From Hydrogenophilus thermoluteolus (lineage in GTDB: Bacteria > Pseudomonadota > Gammaproteobacteria > Burkholderiales > Rhodocyclaceae): DNA of 64,000 nucleotides. The DNA lies in the NCBI RefSeq assembly GCF_003574215.1, contig NZ_AP018558.1, positions 2,069,501 through 2,133,500 of the forward strand. Direction: 5' to 3'. The first letter of the stretch is position 1. The number at the start of each line of letters is the position of its first letter. A program made the position numbers and the translations under genes. Below are positions 50,254-59,641 of the stretch, in pieces. The notes under the pieces were generated by a model. It was not told where the DNA came from and searched no databases. It saw only the letters and a program-made list of their open reading frames with translations.

Positions 50254-51725
50254 TTTGACTGTGTCACAAAATTTTTCTTCACCCTCTACCTACGCGTTCT
50301 CCCGCAGCAGGGACACCTCAGAAGCTGTCGGGCGATGTGTTGGGCAATCCAATAGCGAATCGTTGCGATCGAGTCGGGTACGTGGCGTTGTGCTCTTGGG
50401 GCTACCCCGGGGGATATACCCTTGGGGTAAGGGAGGCGCTTTGCTGAGCGCACGGTTTTTTTTGTCAGGGTCTTTGAGTCGTTGCAGGAGCAAAAAGCCG
50501 TAGGCGGCAATCGTGAGCGTAGCATGGTGGTGAAACCCGCGCCAGTTGCGCCCTTCGTAGTGGCCAAGCCCCACTTCCTGTTTGAGTTCGCGGTAATCGC
50601 GCTCGATGCGCCAGCGCATCTTGACGGTATGAACCAGCTGCGTCAATGAGTAGGTCTCGGGAAGCGTGCAGAGAAAGTAGTGGCTCGGTTCGCTTTCCGT
50701 TTCCGGCCATTCGATGAGCAGCCACTCGGGTTCGCGAAGGGTGGATCGCCAATAGTCACGGTGCGCGGCACGTACCCGCACCGCGGCAAAGCGTGAGCGC
50801 AACACCCCCATTGCTGCCTTCGCGCCAGGTGACCGTCCGGTAGGCGCTCTGCGGAAGGCTCAGTGCCAGCGCCTTGACCGATACCGGTTCGTGCCCAGGG
50901 CTACGACGCAGGTTTTTGGCCGGTCGCCCCCGTCCTGTGTACGGTTCCGGTTGTAAGGGTTCGACCCCAGGCGGCCACACGGTGGTCGCTTCCCGTACCG
51001 CTACCGCGTAGCGAAGACCCCACGCGGTGAGTTGATCGCGAAAATGGGTGGTGTCGCCATAAACCGCATCGGCAAGTACGACCCCAGGGGGAACGCCTGC
51101 GGCAAGCGCCTCCGAGATCTGACTGAGTGCGATTTCGGGTTTCGTCGCAAACGTCACCGTTTCCGGCACCCCCGCTTTGTTGCGCCGCTCGGGGTCATTG
51201 GCCCACGCTTCGGGTAGGTAGAGACGAAAGGCAATCGGTAGGCTTCCTTTCTCGCTTGCCAAAGAGAGCGACACAGCGACCTGGCAGTTTTCGTTTTTAC
51301 CCACCTGCCCGCAGTATTGCCGGGCAACGCCCACCGAGTGGCGACCCTGTTTGGGAATGCCGGTCTCATCGACGATCCAGTAGCACGCCTCATCGAGTGC
51401 CAGGTGCGGAGCGACGATTTCGCGCACTTTGCGTAATACCGCTTCGTCCGACCACGGAGATTTCGCCACGAAGTGGTGTAGCGCCTGGTGCTTGGCTTGA
51501 ACCCGCTCAGGGTCGAGGTGCGCGGCAATCGGTTCGATGCTTTTGCGCGCAATCGGCAAAAGAAGCCCCCGGCAGTAGTCCTTGAGCCCCGCATGACGAT
51601 CGGCGTGGCCAAGCACCTCGGCAAGCTCTGTGAGGTAGCACTCCAGTTCGTCAGCCGGTGTCATCAAGGCGCCCCTTTGGAAGGGGGTAAGATAGGAGGA
51701 TGTGTAGTTTTTTGACACAATCAAA
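50254..51725 (-). mobile_element. IS701-family insertion sequence
   Basis: Inverted ends TTTGACTGTGTCA (left) and the complement of TTTGATTGTGTCA (right) bound a DDE transposase on the - strand. Flanking tetramers are TTAA and TTAG, both YTAR-like but not the same. The transposase is split by a frameshift. Its right edge is 26 bp from the stop of the radical SAM fusion gene. Confidence 0.78.
50290..51664 (-). pseudogene. IS701-family transposase with a frameshift
   Basis: The N-terminal part (start at about 51664, TPADELECYLTELAEVLG) has WIVDETGIPKQGRHSVGVAR and VVLADAVYGDTTHFRDQL, two acid sites of DDE transposases. The C-terminal part (GVLRSRFAAVRV, RWRIERDYRELKQEVGLGHYEGRNWRGFHHH) with the catalytic Glu lies in another frame. 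The break is in a run of five G near 50812, where one G fewer would restore the frame. This could be a true mutation or a base-calling error. Confidence 0.88.
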
Positions 51726-51751
51726 TTAGACACGCTGGATGCGGAGTGGAT

Positions 51752-54109
51752 TCATGGGTTGACCTCGGTATTGCATACCGCAAAGTCGAGCACTCCGAGC
51801 GCGGTATGCATGGCGCTGGTGAATGAGGGCTCAAACCCAGGCGCCTGAGGAAGAGGCGTTTCCAGTAGTTTCGAAATTTCTCGTATGAGGAAGTCTGCAT
51901 CGATTTCGCTCAAGCTGCGGTAGGGCACGCCGAACCGTTCTGCTAGCGCAAAGACTTTGCCCAGCCCAAGGGTATAGTCGATAGCCACTGCGGGTACTTC
52001 GAGCGCCAGCGCAAACACTAAGGAATGAAACCGCATGGTAAGCGCGACGGTTGCTTGCATAAAAGCGTCACAGTAGTCTTTGGGAGCGAGCTCTGCGCCC
52101 AACAGAGAAAGGTCGAGGCGGTCAGCGAGCTGATGATTTCCCCGGAACAAATGCCGGTAGTACCAGCGATCATCACCACCAAAATGGTTGGTGCACATGG
52201 GCAGGGGGCGTATGACTAGATCGGGATATTTCTCAATTAGTTGGGTCAGTGCTTCGAGCACAGCCTTCTCGCAGCGTCGCTTGGTTTCTAGACAAGCTGC
52301 TTTACTCAGGTGGCGTGCGTAGTGCTCGTAGGGAAAATCGCGCAATCCCAGAAGCAGGATTTTGCCCGTGTGAGGGCGCTTCGTATGCAAAAGTGTTTGA
52401 CGTTGGATTGCAAGCCACGTGAAGGCCGGATCTTCGGCAACCAGATCCGTCTCAACGTTTACACCCAGCTTGGCGGCGACGCTGCGTGACTGTTCGTCGC
52501 GGTAGATACGTGCGTCGGCCTTATGGAGAATTTGCCCGATTGCTTCGTTGTGCCATGAAGCGCCGAGTGGCCCCACTCCACATCCAGATACCAGGGTCTT
52601 GCGCCCAGCATTTTTGGCCACCTCGAAAATGACCAGCATGTCTGCTATTTCATCAATCGCCATCAATGGGCCACCGCCGAACACCACTAAATCTGCCTGG
52701 GATGCTAGTTGTACGCCTTGTTCGCGGGGCACAATATGGACGCTTTTGAGCTCTTCCATCTGACGCCTAGTCATTTCGCTAACATAGGGAAATAGGGACA
52801 CAAGAACGACATCGATAGTTCCGAGGTGTTCCCGCAAGGCCTGGAGCACGCCACCGAGAATAGCCTTGTCGCCTAGGGTTTCTGTCCCGTACCAACCACA
52901 AATCAACACGCGAACGCCGTTGCCGCTGGACGGCCACAGTATGGCTGTATTACCAAGTGCTCGAAGATTGTCGATTCTTTTGGCAAATTCTATCCTGCGG
53001 CGGTAATCACTTCTGAAGATGTGGCGATACGCACTTTTCAGAAGGTTTTTTGCGCGCAGTTTGTCAGCCGCTTGCAGGATTAGCTCCTTGAGGTATTGCG
53101 CGCGCGGAGGAATACCAACGTAGTCGTGGTGGCAACTGGCGCAGTGAACTTGAAGGATCTCCTTCAAATGGTCTTCATTTCCGAAATACAATTGTTCGCT
53201 GTCATGCTTAGTGATGTTGCCCAGCACTTTGCTTTGCACTGCGCAGTACAGCAGTTCACCCTTGGACGTGATAGTGGCACCGCGATGCTGCCAGTCGCAC
53301 CCGGCCTTGCGTGGAGCGGCGTGAACGATTTGGTCTATCAGCGACCGATAGAAGAACTTCTGTCGCTCACTCGTTTCATAGTGGGCAATCAAGCCTTCCA
53401 GGAACTCCGCGATGTGATACTTCTCTGCAGCATCAAGCGCATATGGGTCAAGCAGGTTCTGTGTGTACAGCCGTTGGTGCGGTATGCCCAGGCGGTACTT
53501 TATGTACAGCCCTTTAGACTGGCAAAATTCTAACAGATCACTTAACCCGTACACGTTCTCTTTGATGATGGTGCACCCAATGCGCACGTTGTGCACCAGC
53601 GGGGAAGCTTGGGCAAATTCGATGACGTGCTGTGCGTGCACAAAGTTGCCGGGTTTTCCACGCACCTTGTCATGCAGTTCACCGAAGCCATCTAGCGAGA
53701 TCATCACGTCAAGCTTGCCGCCGTGTTGTTTGACCACCTCGCCAACTTCCGTGATCCGCGCTATCACTTCGTCGTACTTATAGGCATTGGTGATCAGGGA
53801 TATGGTATGCAGCTTGGGCAGCTCTTCAAAAAGTACCGCTGTCAGTTGCCCAAGATCCTTGCGCAATGTGGGCTCGCCTCCGTTGAGACCAACAACCGAC
53901 ACCTCACTGAACAAGGGGTTTCGCAGCCCAGTCCTTAGCTGTTCTGGTGTGAGGACGTCCGATTTCTTGTTTTCCCAGATACGGCACATCTGACATTGCG
54001 AATTGCAAATGTCGATAACTGGGAACTGTAGCACGATGGGCTTTTCCAGCGGGAACGGACGTGGAATGATAATGTATTTCGCAATTTTGTATAAAGTATT
54101 TAGATTCAC
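51752..54109 (-). CDS. Radical SAM - polysaccharide pyruvyl transferase fusion
   Basis: A 785-residue cytoplasmic protein. The N-terminal half is a radical SAM enzyme with CNSQCQMCRIW (CxxxCxxC) near residue 35, GGEPTLRKDL and a C-terminal Cys-rich region (GCDWQHRGATITSKGELLYC and HCASCHHDYVG, residues about 285-345) resembling a SPASM/auxiliary cluster. The C-terminal half (from about 410, GVRVLICGWYGTETLGDKAIL) is a CsaB-type polysaccharide pyruvyl transferase with VFGGGPLM and ALTMRFHSLVFALALEVP. It sits among polysaccharide genes, so it may modify or decorate the polymer. The exact substrates are unknown. The 3' end runs close to the IS701 element. Confidence 0.85.
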   Translation of the reverse strand: MNLNTLYKIAKYIIIPRPFPLEKPIVLQFPVIDICNSQCQMCRIWENKKSDVLTPEQLRTGLRNPLFSEVSVVGLNGGEPTLRKDLGQLTAVLFEELPKLHTISLITNAYKYDEVIARITEVGEVVKQHGGKLDVMISLDGFGELHDKVRGKPGNFVHAQHVIEFAQASPLVHNVRIGCTIIKENVYGLSDLLEFCQSKGLYIKYRLGIPHQRLYTQNLLDPYALDAAEKYHIAEFLEGLIAHYETSERQKFFYRSLIDQIVHAAPRKAGCDWQHRGATITSKGELLYCAVQSKVLGNITKHDSEQLYFGNEDHLKEILQVHCASCHHDYVGIPPRAQYLKELILQAADKLRAKNLLKSAYRHIFRSDYRRRIEFAKRIDNLRALGNTAILWPSSGNGVRVLICGWYGTETLGDKAILGGVLQALREHLGTIDVVLVSLFPYVSEMTRRQMEELKSVHIVPREQGVQLASQADLVVFGGGPLMAIDEIADMLVIFEVAKNAGRKTLVSGCGVGPLGASWHNEAIGQILHKADARIYRDEQSRSVAAKLGVNVETDLVAEDPAFTWLAIQRQTLLHTKRPHTGKILLLGLRDFPYEHYARHLSKAACLETKRRCEKAVLEALTQLIEKYPDLVIRPLPMCTNHFGGDDRWYYRHLFRGNHQLADRLDLSLLGAELAPKDYCDAFMQATVALTMRFHSLVFALALEVPAVAIDYTLGLGKVFALAERFGVPYRSLSEIDADFLIREISKLLETPLPQAPGFEPSFTSAMHTALGVLDFAVCNTEVNP

Positions 54110-54118
54110 AGAAACCCC

Positions 54119-55393
54119 CTACTTACAGATCAAAAAAATTGCTTTTAGTTTGAGCATACCTATGTGGCGGGTCTGTGGGTTTAAAAAGTCGCTCAAGAGG
54201 TATGCAAAGCTGAGTGACAAAAGTGTGCCGACGGCTGCACCAACGGTGCCGTAGCGCGGGAGCAGATAGAGGTTGAATGCAACATTGGTCACCGCACCGA
54301 TTACATTTCGAGTGAGATTCAAAATGGGTTTGGCTTCGGCCATGATCCAGGAGCCAGATACCACCCCCAATGAAACGAACAAACCACTCCAGACAAGGAC
54401 AACCAGAATATCGGCCGAGCGCGTATATGCCTGTCCAAACAGCTTCGTGATGGCCCAGGGCGCCAGGAATGTTACCGCCACTGCAACGACATAAGAAATG
54501 GCTACTAGTACGACCAGGAGTTGATGGATGCGCTTGAGGTATAGCACCCGGTCACGTCTGCGTTGTCGAACAATGGCGGGAAAGGAAGAGGCGACCAGAG
54601 CACTCGGGATAAAGTACCAGGCCTCAGCAAGGCGCGATGCAACGGCGTATTGACCGGCAGCTTCGTCACCCAGCACGTTGCCAACCATGATTTGATCAAT
54701 GCGCATAAAAACCAGGCAGGCAAAACCGGCAAACAGTTCTGGCCAACTTTGCGCGATTAGGCTCCATCCGTAGCGCATATCGATGTCGCCAGCACTGAGC
54801 TTGATACCGAAGGCACGGATCGCCCACCACAGAGCGAGAGCATTGCCCATCGCTTCAAGAGTTGTGACGACCGCAAAATGCAACACGCCTGAGTTGCCCA
54901 GCAGCAGACCCACCTTGATGCAGAGGAAGCCGAAGAAACTGACGCTGCGTGCGAGAACGCAGTAGCGAGATGCTGTCTTGGATTGAAAGTACAGATCGAT
55001 GACGTCAAACGATGTGAACGCTAGGGTGGCAGAAACGATGCCGACCAGCAGCGGGTTGCCTTGATCAAATACCAAACTGATTGTTACCGTGGCTACGTAA
55101 CAAAGAATCGAAAAAAGTAGGCGCCACACAAGCGTAGAGGCCACTATGCGGCGGACAAATTTTTCTTCGTTAGCGTGAAGGGTCAGCTCTCGAACCACCG
55201 CGCGATTCAGGCCAAGGGTAGCGAACACACCTACCAAGGAGGAAAGTGCCAATGCAAGGCTCAGCGCACCGTAGTCGTTGGGTCCCAGGTGACGGGCAAT
55301 CCAGATGCCGATGAGGACACCCGCAACCGTCCGAGCTACCTGGTCGGCTGCCATCCAGCTGAAGTTTTTGAGAATATGCTCGAGCCCTTGCAT
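54119..55393 (-). CDS. Wzx-like oligosaccharide flippase
   Basis: A 424-residue MATE/MOP-type membrane protein with about 12-14 hydrophobic helices. The start HILKNFSWMAADQVARTVAGV and LGPNDYGALSLALALSSLVG are typical of Wzx/RfbX flippases that move undecaprenyl-linked repeat units across the inner membrane. It follows the fcl gene on the same strand with a 174-bp gap in which no gene or clear signal is seen, and precedes the radical SAM fusion by 9 bp. Confidence 0.9.
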   Translation of the reverse strand: MQGLEHILKNFSWMAADQVARTVAGVLIGIWIARHLGPNDYGALSLALALSSLVGVFATLGLNRAVVRELTLHANEEKFVRRIVASTLVWRLLFSILCYVATVTISLVFDQGNPLLVGIVSATLAFTSFDVIDLYFQSKTASRYCVLARSVSFFGFLCIKVGLLLGNSGVLHFAVVTTLEAMGNALALWWAIRAFGIKLSAGDIDMRYGWSLIAQSWPELFAGFACLVFMRIDQIMVGNVLGDEAAGQYAVASRLAEAWYFIPSALVASSFPAIVRQRRRDRVLYLKRIHQLLVVLVAISYVVAVAVTFLAPWAITKLFGQAYTRSADILVVLVWSGLFVSLGVVSGSWIMAEAKPILNLTRNVIGAVTNVAFNLYLLPRYGTVGAAVGTLLSLSFAYLLSDFLNPQTRHIGMLKLKAIFLICK

Positions 55394-55567
55394 CGTCCAT
55401 TTATGCTCTGAGCGGTGGTATCAGATACGCGAGTCAGCAATATTTGCTGCGTAACGCCGACAACTCTGATAGGCAAGAAGCCTGCCAAAGGTCGCTTTGA
55501 GGGTGGTCAGCACAGTTCCTTCCGCGGGGAGTTTTTCAGCGGTCGGCGATGGTGAAGCAACTTTCGA

Positions 55568-56659
55568 TCAACACGCATCTTGATAAGCCTTGACAAGGCC
55601 AGCCCATAAATCGTGTTTCGCCTGCCAGCCCATGGCTCTGAGGCGGGAAACATCCAGCACCTTCCTCGGCGTGCCGTCGGGCTTGCTGGCATCGAACACG
55701 ATTTCCCCCTCATACCCAACCACCAGCCGCACGAGTTCGGCAAGCTCGCGGATGGTGAGGTCCGTTCCAGTGCCGATGTTTACCAGAGGGGCAAGGGGCA
55801 AAGTACAAGGTTCTAGGGAGGTGGCGGGCCTGAGGAGTTGGTCGAATTTGTCGTCTGGCAGATTCATGAGGTAGATGCAGGCGTCGGCCATGTCGTCGCT
55901 GTAGAGAAATTCGCGCCGAGGGGTTCCAGTTCCCCAAAGCACAACCCTTGGTGGTCTGCCTTCGAAACAAGTAGCATAGAGGTCGCGCTTGATGTCTTCC
56001 GGAATAGGACCATGGAGACGCTCATCGGCTTCGACGGCGGACCAGTTCTTTTCCATCGCCAGCTTGGCCAAATGGAATTTGCGCAGCATCGCCGGAATGA
56101 CGTGGCTGTTTTGTAGGTCGTAGTTGTCGTTGGGGCCGTAGAGGTTGGTAGGCATGACGGCGAGGAAGCGCGTCCCGTACTGCCGGTTGTAGGCCGAGCA
56201 CATTTCTATGCCTGCAATCTTGGCCACGGCGTAGGGCCGGTTGGTAAGCTCCAGCGGCCCGGTGAGAAGGTATTCCTCCTTGATGGGTTGCGGGCAGTCT
56301 CGAGGGTAGATGCAGGAGGAACCCAGGAACAGCAGGCGCTTGACACCATATTGCCAAGCGGCGTGGATGACGTTGGTCTGGATGGCTAGGTTCTGGTGGA
56401 TGAACTCCGCCGGATACGTGTTGTTGGCGTAAATGCCCCCCACTTTCGCCGCGGCGAGAAAGACATATTCCGGCCGCTCGGCGGCAAAGAAGGCTTCAAC
56501 GTCCGCCTGGCGGGTGAGGTCAAGTTCCGCGTGGGTGCGAGTGAGCAGGTTCGTATAGCCCTGCGCCGTGAACTGGCGCATAAGGGCGGAGCCCACCAGG
56601 CCGCAGTGGCCGGCCACATAGATGCGCGCGTCAATGGGCATAGCGTGGTCGGTTTGCAT
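55568..56659 (-). CDS. fcl: GDP-L-fucose synthase
   Basis: An SDR-family epimerase/reductase that turns GDP-4-keto-6-deoxymannose into GDP-L-fucose. The 363 residues have GHCGLVGSALMRQF for NADPH binding, SSCIYPRDCPQPI and the catalytic YAVAK (residue about 150), then CSAYNRQYGTRFLAVMPTNLYGP. It is about 40 residues longer than the usual 320, with extra sequence around EADERLHGPIPED. The ATG at 56659 has AGGAG eight bases before it and overlaps the gmd end. Confidence 0.95.
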   Translation of the reverse strand: MQTDHAMPIDARIYVAGHCGLVGSALMRQFTAQGYTNLLTRTHAELDLTRQADVEAFFAAERPEYVFLAAAKVGGIYANNTYPAEFIHQNLAIQTNVIHAAWQYGVKRLLFLGSSCIYPRDCPQPIKEEYLLTGPLELTNRPYAVAKIAGIEMCSAYNRQYGTRFLAVMPTNLYGPNDNYDLQNSHVIPAMLRKFHLAKLAMEKNWSAVEADERLHGPIPEDIKRDLYATCFEGRPPRVVLWGTGTPRREFLYSDDMADACIYLMNLPDDKFDQLLRPATSLEPCTLPLAPLVNIGTGTDLTIRELAELVRLVVGYEGEIVFDASKPDGTPRKVLDVSRLRAMGWQAKHDLWAGLVKAYQDAC

Positions 56660-56664
56660 GGGGC

Positions 56665-57747
56665 TCACTCCTGGCGGTTTGGCACCGTGTGGCCATGGGC
56701 GCGCATGAGCTGCTCACGCTGTGCCTCTTTCAGGTCGGCCTGCACCATTTCCCTGACCAACTCGTCGAATGTCACGCGCGGGCACCATCCGAGTTTTTCC
56801 CGAGCCTTCTTGGCATCACCCAGCAAGGTTTCGACCTCGGTGGGGCGGAAGTAGCGCGGATCAACGGCGATGATGCAGCGGCCTTGGGCGTCAAAGCCTT
56901 TTTCCTCCACGCTCTTGCCTTCCCAACGGATTTCAATACCCAGTTCTTGCGCGGCGGCGTTGACGAAGTCCCGCACGCTGTATTGCTCTCCCGTGGCAAT
57001 GACGAAGTCTTCCGGCTGCGGCTGCTGCAACATGAGCCACATGGCTTCGACGTAATCCCGAGCATGCCCCCAGTCCCGCTTGGCGTCGAGGTTCCCCAGG
57101 TAGAGACACTTTTGTAGCCCCAATTTGATGCGCGCAAGCCCTCTGGTGATCTTGCGCGTGACAAACGTTTCACCGCGGATGGGTGATTCATGGTTGAAGA
57201 GGATACCGTTACACGCGAAGATTCCGTAGGCTTCACGGTAGTTGACAGTAATCCAGTAGGCGTAGAGCTTGGCGGCGGCGTACGGGCTGCGCGGGTAGAA
57301 GGGTGTAGTCTCTTTTTGTGGAATTTCTTGAACTTTGCCAAAGAGTTCTGAGGTTGAGGCTTGGTAGAAGCGCGTCTGCTTCGTCAGACCCAACGTGCGA
57401 ATCGCTTCCAGAATGCGCAACGTCCCCAACGCATCCGCATTGGCGGTGTATTCCGGCTCTTCGAAAGAAACCGCTACATGGCTTTGCGCAGCAAGGTTGT
57501 AGATTTCGTCTGGCTGCACTTTCTGGATGATGTGCATGAGGCTAGAGGAGTCGGTCATGTCCCCATGGTGGAGAAAGAACCGGGTTTGCCCCTCGCGCGG
57601 ATCGATGAACAGGTGGTCGATACGTTGGGTATTGAAGAGACTCGTGCGCCGTTTGATGCCGTGCACTTCGTAGCCTTTGGCGAGCAAAAATTCGGCAAGA
57701 TAGGCCCCATCTTGCCCGGTGATCCCTGTGATGAGCGCTTTTTTCAT
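56665..57747 (-). CDS. gmd: GDP-mannose 4,6-dehydratase
   Basis: Converts GDP-mannose to GDP-4-keto-6-deoxymannose, the precursor of GDP-fucose, GDP-rhamnose and related sugars. The 360-residue protein has GITGQDGAYLAEFLL, STSELFGKVQEIPQ and the catalytic YAAAK, plus HESPIRGETFVTRKI. AGGAAAG precedes the ATG. It lies between manC and fcl, giving the set needed for GDP-L-fucose. Confidence 0.97.
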   Translation of the reverse strand: MKKALITGITGQDGAYLAEFLLAKGYEVHGIKRRTSLFNTQRIDHLFIDPREGQTRFFLHHGDMTDSSSLMHIIQKVQPDEIYNLAAQSHVAVSFEEPEYTANADALGTLRILEAIRTLGLTKQTRFYQASTSELFGKVQEIPQKETTPFYPRSPYAAAKLYAYWITVNYREAYGIFACNGILFNHESPIRGETFVTRKITRGLARIKLGLQKCLYLGNLDAKRDWGHARDYVEAMWLMLQQPQPEDFVIATGEQYSVRDFVNAAAQELGIEIRWEGKSVEEKGFDAQGRCIIAVDPRYFRPTEVETLLGDAKKAREKLGWCPRVTFDELVREMVQADLKEAQREQLMRAHGHTVPNRQE

Positions 57748-57748
57748 A

Positions 57749-59182
57749 CTAGGCTTTCCTTCCGTATTGGTCTTCGATACGGACGATATCGTCTTCGCCC
57801 AGGTATTCACCACATTGCACCTCGATCATGATCAACGGGATGGTGCCCGGGTTCATGAGACGGTGCGGTTGTCCAGCAGGAATATAGGTCGATTCGTTGG
57901 GACGCACGAAGAATTCTTGTGAGCCATTGATGACTTTTGCCATACCCGTGACGACAACCCAGTGTTCCGAGCGGTGGTGGTGTAATTGCAGGCTGAGGCT
58001 GGCACCCGGTTTGACCTCTATGCGTTTGATTTTGAAGCGGGGCCTCTCCTCGAGCACGGTATAACTCCCCCACGGACGATAAACAGTGCGGTGGACGCGG
58101 AACGCTTCGTGGTTGCAATCCTTGAGGTGCTTGACGATCCGTTTCACGTCCTGTGCTTTCTCTTTGTGGGCAACGAGCGTGGCATCTGGGGTATCGACAA
58201 TGATGAGGTCTTGTACGCCCACTGCTGCGACGAGATGCGCTTCGCTTTGGACGAAGGTATTGTGGCAATCCAAAAGCATCGTCTCCCCGATGGTGCGGTT
58301 GCCCGCATCGTCGGCTTGCGCTAGCTCAACCAACGCGTTCCACGAGCCAATATCACTCCATCCCAAGTCGCAGGGGACCACCGCAACGTTCGCGGCCTTT
58401 TCCATCAGCGCGTAGTCGATGGAAATGTCTGGCAATTCGTTGAATGGTACTTTGGGGAGCTCCACCGGGTTTGCCGCCGGTTCAGTCTGCTGCCAAACGG
58501 TGCGCGCAGCAGCAAAAAGATCTGGGCAGGTCGTTTCCATTGCGGTAAGCAGCGCTTCTGCGGTAAAGCAGAACATGCCAGCGTTCCAAAAGAAGCGACC
58601 GGCGGCAAGGTATTCAGCAGCGCGGACGGCATCCGGCTTTTCGACGAAGCGCACAGCCACCCTGCCAGCGCCATCTTGCACGGGGAGGGGATCGCCCGCT
58701 TCGATGTAGCCAAAGCCGGTTTCTGGCGCGGAGGGAGTGATACCGAAAGTGACGAGCCACCCTTGCTGCGCCAATACCACCGCCGTAGCAAAGGCCTGAT
58801 GAAAAGCTTCGAGTTTTTTGATCAGATGATCGGCTGGCAGAATGAGGAGGGTCGTTTGTAGACCAAATCGGTCATGCGCATAAAGAGCAGCAAGCGCCAC
58901 GGCAGGCGCGGTGTTGCGGCTACAAGGTTCCAGCAGGTAGATTGGTTCAGCCGAAGGCGCAAGCGGTTGATATTCGTCTTTGGTTTGAAAGTAATAGTCG
59001 CGGTTGGTGACGGTAAGAATGCGCTGCACGCCGGGCAGGCTTGCCGCGCGGAGAAAAGTCTTTTGCAAGAGGCTCTGCCCATCCGGCAGCCGAATAAAGG
59101 GCTTGGGGTGCGCTTCACGTGAAACCGGCCACAGGCGAGTACCCGCGCCGCCAGAAAGAATAACCGGGAGCAAGATGTTCAT
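57749..59182 (-). CDS. manC: Mannose-1-phosphate guanylyltransferase / mannose-6-phosphate isomerase
   Basis: A 477-residue bifunctional enzyme supplying GDP-mannose. The N-terminal nucleotidyltransferase has SGGAGTRLWPVSREAHPKPF, FVEKPDAVRAAEYL and LGWSDIGSWNALVEL. The C-terminal cupin (type II PMI) has LQLHHHRSEHWVVVTG and YIPAGQPHRLMNPG with the metal-binding histidines. The TAG stop is two bases from the gmd start, so the two genes are transcribed together. Confidence 0.96.
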   Translation of the reverse strand: MNILLPVILSGGAGTRLWPVSREAHPKPFIRLPDGQSLLQKTFLRAASLPGVQRILTVTNRDYYFQTKDEYQPLAPSAEPIYLLEPCSRNTAPAVALAALYAHDRFGLQTTLLILPADHLIKKLEAFHQAFATAVVLAQQGWLVTFGITPSAPETGFGYIEAGDPLPVQDGAGRVAVRFVEKPDAVRAAEYLAAGRFFWNAGMFCFTAEALLTAMETTCPDLFAAARTVWQQTEPAANPVELPKVPFNELPDISIDYALMEKAANVAVVPCDLGWSDIGSWNALVELAQADDAGNRTIGETMLLDCHNTFVQSEAHLVAAVGVQDLIIVDTPDATLVAHKEKAQDVKRIVKHLKDCNHEAFRVHRTVYRPWGSYTVLEERPRFKIKRIEVKPGASLSLQLHHHRSEHWVVVTGMAKVINGSQEFFVRPNESTYIPAGQPHRLMNPGTIPLIMIEVQCGEYLGEDDIVRIEDQYGRKA

Positions 59183-59336
59183 AACCTTTATGCTATCCGT
59201 GGTTACGTCAATTTTCGCACAAAAAAGAAAAAAGACATAGCGATATGCCCACTTCCGCTTGCGTCATTTTGGATAAACATCTTCTTTTCCTATTTATGCT
59301 ACCATTTTGCTGTTTTTTTGATGAGGTACCACAACC

Positions 59337-59624
59337 ATGACCGGCTACGTCTCTGAAGCCACCCGTTTCCTGCAGGACTACCTCGACAACCACCCGGAGC
59401 AGCGCGAAGTGGCGCGGCAAGGGCGCGCGTTGTGGTGGGATAAGCCGCAAGACCCGGAAACCACGGCGCAGTTTGCCGCAGCGCGGGTTCCCACCTACCC
59501 GTACTATTACGACACCAGCCATCCGCAGCTCGATCCCTTTCGCGCAGAGGGGTACCGACCGGCGCTGCCGCCGCGCTTGGCTGCGCGCGTCATGGAGCGT
59601 TCTGCCCAGACGGAGCACGCCTGA
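59337..59624 (+). CDS. DUF3460 family protein
   Basis: A 95-residue acidic protein with YVSEATRFLQDYLDNHPEQRE and ALWWDKPQDPETTAQF, the DUF3460 pattern seen in betaproteobacteria. Function is unknown. It is likely cytoplasmic. It lies 17 bp before the DnaQ/GIY-YIG gene and is divergent from manC, with about 155 bp between. Confidence 0.8.
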   Translation: MTGYVSEATRFLQDYLDNHPEQREVARQGRALWWDKPQDPETTAQFAAARVPTYPYYYDTSHPQLDPFRAEGYRPALPPRLAARVMERSAQTEHA

Positions 59625-59641
59625 AGGCTCTACCTGCCTCT

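Noticed and set aside
51726..51760. Continuation of the IS3 OrfA on the right side of the IS701 element
   Set aside because: The 26 bases before the radical SAM gene stop do not read as OrfA in any frame, so a simple insertion into OrfA is not supported.
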